Shown here piece after piece: positions 55,054-64,000 of a stretch of DNA of 64,000 nt. The notes below the pieces were generated by a model. The model was not told the DNA's origin, searched no databases, and was given only the letters and a program-made list of their open reading frames with translations. Position numbers and translations under genes: made by a program. The stretch lies in contig OZ026524.1 of assembly GCA_964019695.1 (NCBI GenBank), positions 61,883,066-61,947,065 on the forward strand, in the 5' to 3' direction. Each line of letters opens with the position of its first letter. Position 1 is the stretch's first letter. The DNA comes from Loripinus fragilis. Its lineage: Eukaryota > Mollusca > Bivalvia > Lucinida > Lucinidae.

Positions 55054-55240
55054 TTCCCAGTCAACAGCTATGGTAATGTCAGGGTGGTTAGTTCACCTAA
55101 CCACACCTTTTTTCCTGGGCAAGCTTTACTAAGCGGTTAACCAGTACTTCCTGCACATACTTTCGCTCATAACTGACAAAACCCTTTTTGAATTAGTGCA
55201 AGGGAGGAGAATGGCCGTAGAGATAACAAGTAATTATTCT
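55054..55240 (-). mobile_element. SINE family B, 3' part
   Basis: The reverse complement includes CAAGCTTTACTAAG-type variants of the body: GTTCACCTAACCACACC and TTTTTCCTGGGCAAGC on the plus strand, with GTACTTCCTGCACATACTTT. Confidence 0.82.
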
Positions 55241-55439
55241 TATCAGTTACCTCACATATAAACTGCATTATTGAACGTTGCCTGATAAACGTTGTCTATC
55301 TCACGGCATGTGCCTTTATCAGGTCCTGATGACGATGCACTTTTTTTTAATGACGTCGCTAATGATGCTGAATCAACACAAAAATTGAAAATTACGTCAT
55401 AATCGCTAGTTTGAAGAATGAAATAATGGGTAATGGATA

Positions 55440-55693
55440 AATAGAATACCAGGTTGGAGTCTTTTTGATATCAAGTTTACCAGACTCGGCTTTAAGACCG
55501 CATGTTGAATCACTCGGCAAGCCTCGCGATGTCAACAAGCGTTCTCAAAGCCTTGCCTGGTAAACTTGATATCAAAAGACACCAAGTATTCCCTATATCT
55601 TGGCAAGCCTCGCGATGTCAACAAGGGTTCTCAAAGCCTTGCCTGGTAAACTTGATATCAAAAGACACTCACCTAGTATTCTATATGTCTCAG
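55440..55693. repeat. Foldback with an 86-base tandem duplication
   Basis: GGCAAGCCTCGCGATGTCAA occurs at 55516 and 55602. The region 55440-55483, containing CTTTTTGATATCAAGTTTAC, is the inverted partner of GTAAACTTGATATCAAAAGA in both units, best with the second (55643 onward). Confidence 0.85.
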
Positions 55694-56139
55694 GTCAATC
55701 TTGCCAGGATATATTCGTGGTTGTATTGACAAATTTAGCAACAGCTGTCACTTTACAAAAATTCAGTGAAATAAAACGTCCTGATTCATGCACAATGAGA
55801 TTTGCCACTAATCACTCTAGGACCAAATAGGGCCAGCAGGAGTATCACTGACATCCAGACAGATGGAGCTCAGCACTGACTCAGAATGTCTCCGCATTTT
55901 TGTTTGTGTTGATTCTTTACGTTCTAATTAACCCAAATTCAGTCATATAAAGTGATGATTTCCGATCTTCCTGGGTTGAACCAGGAAAATACACCAGATA
56001 GTGTCTTGCACAAGGATACAACACAGTGAGTCTCAAAACTAGCAAATAGCGCTCTACCAAATGAGCCAATGCACTCCACTTTGTAATGGGAGACATAGTG
56101 ATTAAAGTTTGAGAAACTAGATTGAGTTTTTTCAGAAAA

Positions 56140-56430
56140 CATACATGCAGCGCAATCTGTAGCGAGTTTAGATTGCTGATCCAAGGGTTGTGCGTTCAAT
56201 CCCATACTTTCATAGAGATTAATCATGGAATATTTTCTAAGGTCATTCTCCTCCTTCCACTGTCAGATTCAAGAAGGGCTGCTGTCAGTTACAAGTGAAA
56301 GTATGTGCACCTCACTTAGTTTCAGGCTTGCACAGGAAAAAAAGTGGATTAGTCACTTTTTATCCTGTGCAAGCTTGTAACCAAACCCACTTTTCTCCTG
56401 TGCAAGCTTGTTACCGGTCTTGACATGACC
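56140..56430 (+). mobile_element. Degenerate SINE (family B)
   Basis: GCGCAATCTGTAGCGAGTTT, ATCCCATACTTTCATAGAGA, CAAGTGAAAGTATGTGCACC and repeated CTTGCACAGGAAAAAAAGTG are worn versions of the family B body. Confidence 0.65.
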
Positions 56431-56832
56431 ATTACTGTTGCCACCCAAAAAACGTATGCCCCCCCCATCTATGACATTTGATATTGTACCCTTTTAGAAA
56501 TCTGATCAATTTTTTTCTACACATCAACATTATCATACACCATGGTAGAAGAAAAGTCCAGTTCTGTTAAAGTTTTTACAAAAGGCATGTATAAGTTGGT
56601 AAAATTTGCTGCATGCAAATAATATATACACCTGTTATCAGGCACAAATTACATCCAGATGATTAGGGGTAGGGGGTGCATAAATAAACAAGATTTTTTA
56701 TTATATAAAGATTTTATCATCAACAGAGTATGGTTTGACATACAGACAGACAAACAGATCAAAGACATATAAGACTAGTAGGTATTAGTGGGAGACTAAG
56801 CAGAAGAACAGACTTGGTGTCATTCCTCATTT

Positions 56833-57222
56833 AGACTTTTACACACTGGTATATGTAAACGTCGATTTACGCGTATTGCCAGTACTTCATAGACCGGATG
56901 TGATCGATATTGGTGTAAATACTATATACTATATAGAAAAACATGCCATATGCCACAAGGACTATAGACTTCAACCATTTTTAAGTATTCAGTATGTGCT
57001 TGGCGAGTTATGTAAGCATCTAGGAATAGATTCGAGTACCAATCATCTAGATCGGTACTCGAATCTATTCCTGAATGCTTACATAAATTGCCATGTGCAT
57101 GCTGAATACTTAAAAATGATCTAATTCTATAGTCTTTTAGGCATATGGCATTTTTTCTATATAGTATTAACACCAATATCTACCAATTCCGGTAGACGTA
57201 TACATTAACCAGTGTGTTTTAG
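56833..57222. mobile_element. ~390-base snap-back MITE with CACACTGG ends
   Basis: ACACACTGGTATATGTAAAC at the left and ATTAACCAGTGTG at the right are inverted. The whole element folds: ATATTGGTGTAAATACTATA and its complement, then AGTATTCAGTATGTGC, then a central perfect hairpin GAATAGATTCGAGTACC / GGTACTCGAATCTATTC around 57060. Both strands show short ORFs only because of the symmetry. Confidence 0.85.
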
Positions 57223-58365
57223 GTTGAAACAGATCAGAACTATGACATCTCATTAGAGGGGAGTTCAACAATACAAGCGCTCATTGCACTGATGTCGGGC
57301 TTTACACATTACAAATCGATAGGTACCATAATGAGCGCCCACAAGCTCTTGCATGGTTGAACTCGCCTCATGCAAAACAACCTAAAAGGGCAATGTTGAA
57401 AGACCCTTTGGAAAAATCAAGATGGCTCTAGTGTTTCATGGTTTTAGAATGCCCGATTTTCCTTCAAAATGCCACCAAAATGGCTTAAATTATTCCACCG
57501 AGATAAAATGCTAGAATATTGCATTTTCCTAAACATCACAATGGGGACAGCTGGTAAGGTATCCTGATTTCAAGTGCATCAGACTACTTGAATTTTTTTA
57601 GTTGGATTATTTACGAAGAAATATGAATGCTAGATCGAACAAATAATTGTCCCAAGTTACTGGTAACTTTTCATTGATGCTGAATAACCCTGCCAAACTT
57701 TGTTGGATTTGGATGAAAAACTTATTAGTACAGAAAAATTCAGTAGAACGAGAGAGAACTGAGAGACAAATATGGTTATTTTATAAGATCAGAAAAAAAA
57801 AACAACTGTAAAAATTCAAAAATCTTTGTAGCCACCACTATGGTTGTCCCAGGTAACCATTTGATATCAGAAATGAGGTACAAAAGACATTTGTTTTTGA
57901 TAAAATGTTGCCAACGTTTTAACAAAAATAACGTCTTTTTTTATCAACAGATTTATCAACAGATTTATCAGCTTTTGGCAGTCCAATAATCCAGAATAAT
58001 ATTTACAGTATTGAACCAGTCCATGTACACTTCCACAAAAAGCTTTGAGGCGTGACTGTAACGGTAAATGCATTGAATGAATCGAGGGTCATTACTTAGA
58101 GGTTTTGGTAGAAGTATACTTGCAACATTTGGTGCTTATCACATGACAGACCAGCAGCCAATGTTATCCAATCAGAAGTCACTGATCTTCACTGTTTGTT
58201 TTCAGAATGTTCCTTTAAAATTTAGAAAAATACCACTCAACACACCCATAAAATTGGAAATGGGTTAAAAATGATCAGTTCCAAAATCTCTTGAACTGGC
58301 TCTGTTGGTCATCTGGGACATCCCTTGGCTAAATAAAACTAATAGTACATATCAAAGAGGGACAG
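57223..58365. other. No gene recognised
   Basis: Mostly unique-looking AT-rich sequence. A small imperfect inverted pair around GAGTTCAACAATACAAGCGC (57270) and GCGCCCACAAGCTCTTG..TTGAACTC (57330) suggests another worn foldback. A TTTATCAACAGATTTATCAA duplication is at 57940. Confidence 0.4.
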
Positions 58366-58372
58366 CATAGTG

Positions 58373-58579
58373 TAAATTCGGAAATTTTCGGGAGAGTTTT
58401 ATTTTCGCGAAACTTAGCATATGCGAAGTGTAGCGAAAATAAAACCCTCACGAAATGGCGAAAACTCTGTCCTTTACTGATGTTGGTAAATCATGCCAAG
58501 TAACGAATTTTATTGTGGAAAATATGCCTTTTTACACTATTCGCGAAAATAAAATTCTCGTGAAAATTTCTGAATTTAC
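58373..58579. mobile_element. TA-flanked MITE with GTAAATTC / GAATTTAC ends
   Basis: GTGTAAATTCGGAAATTTTC and GAAAATTTCTGAATTTACAG are inverted, and the inner arms TTTTATTTTCGCGAA / TTCGCGAAAATAAAA extend them. TA lies on both outer sides. Confidence 0.8.
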
Positions 58580-58828
58580 AGTATATAATAAGGTCATTTG
58601 ATATAACAGCACTACTCTGTCAAAACTGAAAATAAACTACGAACCAATATACAAATTAATTATACAAAGTTAGCACATTTACGAAAAACTTAACAAAGTA
58701 CAATTATGAGCTCGAGCACAACAAAATAACAAGAAACTATAAACAGAAGAATATAGGAATTATGGCTGTACAGGTCAGAAAACTACATCGCTCATCAATC
58801 AAGGTCAAGCGATGCCAAACTCTGATTT

Positions 58829-59012
58829 TGTTTGATTTGATTCTTTACATCTGATCAACAATCTTTCAGTTAAACATGACGGGTCTTCCTGGGTTGAACC
58901 TGTACTAAGCTAGGAAATGCGTCTTACTCAAGGACCACAACGCAGTGAAGCCGATGAAGCTCAAACCCGGGACCCCTCGGTCTCTATCAAGCACTCTACC
59001 ACTGAGCTCCCA
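58829..59012 (-). mobile_element. tRNA-derived SINE (family A) with target-site duplication
   Basis: CCAAACTCTGATTT flanks it at 58815-58828 and from about 59014. The body has the standard GGTCTTCCTGGGTTGAACC and GGACCCCTCGGTCTC sequence in minus orientation. Confidence 0.92.
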
Positions 59013-59754
59013 ACCAAACTCTGATTTGACAGACCATTTTTTTCTATCCATGTACAAGTCACAATGGATCATTATTCATGCATTTTGAGTGGATGTTAAT
59101 TGCAGGAATAGAACATCCATCCCATTTACTATTTTTGTCCATGGAAATACATGTACCATAAAAAAAAATTAAATATGAATTGACCTTTAAATATGTGTGA
59201 TTAACTACAACAACCCAAGAAAGCCATTATGTAATTAACTCTGCATACTATTAATTTTTCAAAAAATTCAGTAATACTGGACAGATCAGGCCAGACACAG
59301 TGGCAGACCTAATCTGGATGCAAACTGTGCAAAGACCATCAGCATAAGGCAATTGCAGGTAAAGAGTGAAGTTGCATCCCATTGGGACTGAAAAAATTAT
59401 TTGAAAATCAGACCTGTGTAAAATATTTAATGCATTGAAGAGATCTGTATGAAATCTTGAAAATTCAAAAGTTAAAACCTGTAAGGATAATTCCGGGGTA
59501 GAAATGGTAGAACTATATTATACTGAAGATTTAGTAGTATCCTTTATTCTAGATTTTGAGGCGACTTTCTGAGAAAATCCTGATAATTTATATATAATAT
59601 TGACTGAATAGAAGATTCCATCACAGGGCTTACCCTAGCTCAGAAATTTGTTGTAGCCAACACTTTTGCCAAATGGTAAACGTTGGAGCCAAATGAAATT
59701 GACTTTAGCCAAAGATTTAGCCAGAAAGTCGTATCAAGTAGTTGCTCTGTATTT

Positions 59755-59895
59755 TACTCTTTGCCAGCTAGTGGCAACTTTTGTAATCTGCTGATAACAT
59801 TTGCAAACAGTTTGGGCCCAGATCAGGCCCGACAAAATGTCGGGCCTGATCTGGATCTAAATTTTTTGACACCCTGATGGTATTCAGCATCCAAA
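59755..59895 (+). repeat. Palindromic dispersed repeat (CAGATCAGGCCCGAC family)
   Basis: GTTTGGGCCCAGATCAGGCC, CGACAAAATGTCG and GGCCTGATCTGGATCTAAA form a near-perfect central palindrome with the usual CTGCTGATAACATTTGCAAA left flank and CACCCTGATGGTATTC right flank. A reversed, worn copy is at 59260-59350. Confidence 0.78.
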
Positions 59896-60389
59896 GAGTA
59901 AAATATGAGACAATAATAAAGAGTGAAGGAATAATAAAAGCAATATTTGAAAATCAGCTAATCAAAATACACTTTTTCGCAAATATGTAATTTTTGAACC
60001 ACCTAGAGTGTACTTTTAGCCAATGACTTATATTTGTAGCCACTCTACATCTTTAGAAGCTAATGGCAGGGTGAGCCCTGCATCAGTCAAGCATAGAAAA
60101 AAACATTTGTTGCCAAATGAATCTGTAAATTAATTGTACATTTGCCAAATGAATCTGTAAATTAATTGTACATCATATAATATTTACAAGCCTCTACAGA
60201 CATTCTTAAGGCTTTTAACATAGAACAAACAAACAAAATGTCACAAGCTCTGAACAAAATGTCAATCATCCAAAGCATTTGAAATAATGCATTGTTCACT
60301 TCCTAGCAGTTATGTATATAATAACCGAAATAAATAAATGACACACCTAATATTTGGCATGCTTGACCAAGCATAAAAAATCTCAGATA

Positions 60390-60826
60390 CTGTCCTGCCA
60401 CCCAAGAGTGACAGTTTTGTTTGTTTGATTCTTTACGTCCCATCAACAATCTTTAAGTTAAAAGGGGACTGGTCTTCCTGGGTTGAACCAGTTCTAAGCT
60501 AGGATAAATGTGTCTTGCTCAAGGACCGCAACGCAGTGATATGGGTGAGGCTCGAAGCCGCTGCCCCTCGGTCTCGAGTCAAGCACTCTACCACTGAGCC
60601 ACTGCGCTCCCTCCAAGAGTGACAGTGATGTCAAGTTTTGTTCACAAAGTTATCAGGGACTTAGCATCGATAGATCACTTGTGTATTAATCCTATCCAGA
60701 GGATAGGATTAATACACAAGTGATCTATCGAGTCACATTAGCTCAAGTGGAGTGTAAAAGTTAAAGCTTTACTTAACAGTTGTAAACAAAATATTATGTC
60801 ACTGTCACTCTTGGTTGGCAGGACAG
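60390..60826. mobile_element. TA-flanked palindromic MITE (family T), copy 3, split by a SINE
   Basis: It is flanked by TA at 60388-60389 and 60827-60828. Its ends are CTGTCCTGCCACCCAAGAGT and ACTCTTGGTTGGCAGGACAG, and the central palindrome TAGATCACTTGTGTATTAAT / ATTAATACACAAGTGATCTA is intact. The SINE at 60416-60612 interrupts its left arm. Confidence 0.93.
60416..60612 (-). mobile_element. tRNA-derived SINE (family A) inside a family T MITE
   Basis: CCAAGAGTGACAGT, the MITE's own sequence, is duplicated at 60402-60415 and 60613-60626. The SINE runs from its reversed tail TTTGTTTGATTCTTTACGTC to CACTGAGCCACTGCGCTCCC. Confidence 0.95.
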
Positions 60827-61034
60827 TAGATGGACACTCATTGGAAGTATTCAGCCAGATATAGATATAAAGCAAGGTAATACGGAGTGCACCAGACATC
60901 CATTCTTGCACTGCCTGGTGCACTCATACTATTTCCATCTTAAGACATACTATTTCCATCTTAAGAGTTATCCTAATAATCATAGGAAAATGAGACACAC
61001 ACACACAGATCCTCAAATCTGCATACAAGTGGTT

Positions 61035-61535
61035 ATGTGTGCTACTGTGTTTCCAGAGTTGAAGTGACCCCCGTTTTTCTTTTATTTCACAACTTTAACC
61101 CTTACTAATATGATCGCCGTTTAGCATGTTGATATAGATACACAAAGCGTAACTAAATCTTATGTTTGGGAACAGCCCTTATTTTGAAATAAGGCCCAAA
61201 TGCCCTGCAAATAAGAATAACTTAGTATTTTTCCTTGAGATATACCCATTTGCGCCTCTATATTAGTTATCATAAGCTTAATACACGAGTTTTATGCTAC
61301 TGATTGTATATCGATAAGGTACACTTGGGGACTAATTCAAAGTGGACAAACAAAAACACGCAGAAATTTCATCTAATCCCAGCCTATATAAAAGATCATA
61401 CTTCAGTGAGAAAAAAAATCCAAATACGCGGTCTATATCTAAATTCATTTCTGAAATTTCTTTTCCAATTGAAATAACCATTAAGGAATAAATGGCAAAA
61501 AACGGGGGTCACGTTAAACCTGGAAGCACATTATC
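61035..61535. mobile_element. ~500-base foldback element (TGACCCCCGTTTTT ends)
   Basis: GTGTTTCCAGAGTTGAAGTG followed by ACCCCCGTTTTT at the left matches in inverted orientation AAAAACGGGGGTCACG and TTAAACCTGGAAGCACA at the right. The interior shows no ORF of note. Confidence 0.75.
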
Positions 61536-61687
61536 AAATCTTTTCCTTATAAGTCAAATAATTTTATTAAAGAGTATATCTTTACAGGTTTCCTGAGTTT
61601 TCTTTCTATATGCATGCTGGACAGTGCTCACTTGATTTTCTTACAAACAACTGAGACATCCTAACTAACAAGCAAATTCAGAGAATT

Positions 61688-62924
61688 TATGTCCCCCGCC
61701 ACTATCTTTTCACTTTGATAGTAAAAACACTTAAAAATGACTAAGTTCAAATTACACAAGGTACCCACTATCCATTCACTTTGACAGTAAAAATGCCAGA
61801 AAAATGGCTAAGTTCGACTAGCGGAAAAAGTGATAAAAAGTAATCTGAGGATTATATCCAAACCACATGCATATCTTCAGACCATGTCCAAAACAACTGT
61901 GAAGTTGCGCACACAAGGTACCCACTATCTTTTCACTTTGATAGTAAAAACACTTAAAAATGACTAAGTTCAAATTGCAAAAAAAGTGACAAAAAATAAT
62001 CTCAGGATAATAATCAAACCACATGCATATCTTCAGATCATGACAAAAACATCTGTAAAGTTTCAAAAGAATCGGCATAAAACTGTAGGAGGAGTTGCGC
62101 ACACAAGGTACCCAGTATCCATTAACTTTGACAGTAAAAACGCCAGAAAAATGCCTAAGTTAAAATAGCAGAAAAAGTGATCGTCAGATCATGACAAAAA
62201 CATCTGTAAAGTTTCAAAAGAATCGGCATAAAACTGTAGGAGGAGTTGCGCACACAAGGTACCCAGTATCCATTAACTTTGACAGTAAAAACGCCAGAAA
62301 AATGCCTAAGTTAAAATAGCAGAAAAAGTGATAAAAAATAATTTGAGGATTATATCCAAACCACATGCATATCTTCAGACCATGTCCAAAACACCTGTGA
62401 AGTTTCAAAAGAATCAATATAAAACTGTAGGAGGAGATGCGCACACAAGGTACCCACTATCCATTCACTTTGATAGTAAAAATGTCAGAAAAATGGCTAA
62501 GTTCAACTGGCGGAAAAAGTGTTAAAAAATAATCTGAGGAATATATCCAAACCACATGCATATCTTCAGACCATGTACAAAACACCTGTGAAGTTTCAAA
62601 AGAATCGATATAAAACTGTAGGAGGAGTTGCGCACACAAGGTACCCTCTATCTTTTCACTTTGATAGTAAAAATGCCTAAAAATGACTAAGTTCAAATTG
62701 CGAAAAAAGTGACAAAAAATAATCTCAGGATAATATCCAAACCACATGCATATCTTCAGACCATGACTAAAACATCTGTAAAGTTTCGAAAGAATCGGCA
62801 TAAAACTGTAGGAGGAGTTGCGCACACAAGGTACCTACTATATTAGGGGGACGGAAGGACGGACGGAAGGACGGAATGCCGAAAACTATGTCCCTCCGCT
62901 TTTCTTCGAAAAGGCGGGGGACAA
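61688..62924 (-). mobile_element. Tandem-core element with (GGAC)n tract, TGTCCCCCGCC ends
   Basis: TATGTCCCCCGCC at the left and GGCGGGGGACA at the right are inverted ends. Next to the right end lies GGGACGGAAGGACGGACGGA. Six to seven units of about 170-190 bases fill the rest, each with ACACAAGGTACCCACTATC, TTTGATAGTAAAAA, GCATATCTTCAGACCATG and AACTGTAGGAGGAGTTGCGC. In reverse orientation the layout equals that of 5687-7262. Confidence 0.8.
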
Positions 62925-63406
62925 CAACCAATTTGGCAGTGGCCGGGCAAGCTATCACAACCTTGAAGCAGATTTTTACAAAGCAAACAAGTTCTACTAT
63001 AACTGGGACAGCACATCAGAAAACTCTTTGTATACTGGATACCCCAAAAGAGGCACTTTGGCAAACAGTGAAGACACAGATATAATGCAGCAGAATGCTG
63101 CATTTCATCAGGGCCTGCACTGTTTGCCAAGATAAACAAAATCCACATAATTACTTGGAATTTTCTACCTGTGACCCTTTAAATATATGATGGGTAATCC
63201 CATCCTTATTGTATTAATCTGTATGGAAAAATCCATCAGAATACAAAAAAGGATAAATGAAAGTGATTTCGAATTTAGCATTTATTTCGAAAAATCAAAG
63301 TTTGAATCTTTAAGATATTGAGGGCATAGTGCAGACCCAGATGCAGCTACAAAGTGCCAATACCTACAACCTTCATTAAGCTACCATTATTGTCAGTACA
63401 TCAGAT

Positions 63407-63594
63407 TTTGGTTTTGTTTGATTCGATTCTTTACGTCCCATCAACAATTTTTCAGTTAAACAGGGACGGGTCTTCCTGGGTTGAACCAGTACTAAGCTAG
63501 GATTAATGTGTCTTGCTTAAGGACCACAACGTGGTGAGGCTCGAACCCGCGGCCCCTCGGTCTCGAGTCAAGCACTGAGCCACTGCGCTCCCTA
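63407..63594 (-). mobile_element. tRNA-derived SINE (family A)
   Basis: It runs from TTTTGTTTGATTCGATTCTT to AGCCACTGCGCTCCC on the plus strand and lies next to a second copy at 63609 in the same orientation. Confidence 0.92.
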
Positions 63595-63608
63595 TCAGAT
63601 TTTGTTAC

Positions 63609-63816
63609 CCAGACTTTGTTTGATTTGATTCTTTACATCACAATCAATTTATTTTTCAGTTATGTCAGGATGGTTCTTCCTGGGTTGAACCAGTACTAAG
63701 CAGAGAATAAAGTGTCTTGCTCAAGGACACAATGCAGTGCCTCAGGTGAGGCTCGAACCCACAACCCCTCGATCTCGAGTCAAGCACCTTACCAATGAGC
63801 TACCATGCTCCTCGGT
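63609..63816 (-). mobile_element. tRNA-derived SINE (family A variant)
   Basis: It has the same layout but a divergent body (GATGGTTCTTCCTGGGTTGA, AAGCAGAGAATAAAGTGTCT) and a GGTGAGGCTCGAACCCACAA B-box region. The words CAGATTTTG and CAGATTTTGTTACCCAGAC at its borders suggest a target duplication shared with the first copy. Confidence 0.88.
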
Positions 63817-64000
63817 ACCCATTGTATTGTTTTGGTGAGCATGCACAGCCTTGCCAGTCCATTCACTGCTCACATACAGTTTGGATGAAGACGATAACTG
63901 GGATCAAACTTCAGAACTCTGGCATGTGCTGGCCCATATATGCAATAATCCCATGGCAGATGAAAAAGAAAAAATACAAAGCTAGCATTTACATCACATA

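Noticed and set aside
56876..57176. Similar short proteins on both strands
   Set aside because: The symmetry is due to the palindromic MITE. Both strands read the same sequence.
61818..62825. Several frames reading similar SYSFMPILLKLYRCF-type sequence
   Set aside because: They come from the tandem units of the element at 61688-62924 and reappear with each unit, without start or domain evidence.

Overview
This window is a piece of animal nuclear genome, most likely from a bivalve mollusc. It holds one recognisable gene, a multi-exon CDC20 (Fizzy) gene on the + strand, surrounded and invaded by short non-autonomous transposons. The bivalve call is an inference. It rests on tRNA-derived SINEs whose core resembles the V-SINE (RUDI-type) families described in molluscs, on many snap-back MITEs, on tandem-core elements with (GTCC)n tracts resembling the oyster 'pearl' type, and on AT-rich introns.

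Layout: 1-2934 is repeat-filled sequence, presumably intron 1, because no N-terminal exon of CDC20 was found. From 2935 to 32531, nine CDC20 exons (2935-3148, 11862-12049, 16353-16484, 18845-19041, 22322-22416, 24179-24404, 26659-26784, 30177-30294, 32350-32531) join in phase at every intron and all use GT-AG boundaries. They encode 491 residues: the TP-rich N-terminal region, C-box, Mad2-binding segment, the complete WD40 propeller and a C-terminal Ile-Arg tail. From 32532 to 64000 no gene is recognised. That half is a mosaic of SINEs, MITEs, two adjacent Mutator-like elements with long inverted repeats (45343-47082 and 47099-48989), an enclosing 8.9 kb TTAA-flanked element (41402-50310), a second TTAA-flanked element (about 37435-40695), and four elements with internal tandem repeats.

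The most unusual feature is inside the CDC20 gene. Three minisatellite arrays are built from CDC20 exon boundaries. About 14 extra copies of the 3' splice site plus the first ~86 nt of the exon at 18845 lie upstream of it. About 22 copies of the 3' end plus donor of the exon at 24179 lie downstream of it. Five extra full copies of the last 70 nt of the coding region, each with the IR tail and stop codon, follow the true stop. A diverged copy of an exon tail at 19193 and a small duplication at the start of the last exon add to the pattern. The arrays supply decoy acceptors, decoy donors and repeated tail/stop sequence in one cell-cycle gene. This deserves checking first as a possible assembly artefact and then as biology.

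Nested insertions give relative ages: a MITE inside a SINE, a SINE inside another copy of the same MITE family, and SINEs inside two other foldback families. Most short ORFs in the window are chance or low-complexity frames and are not annotated.
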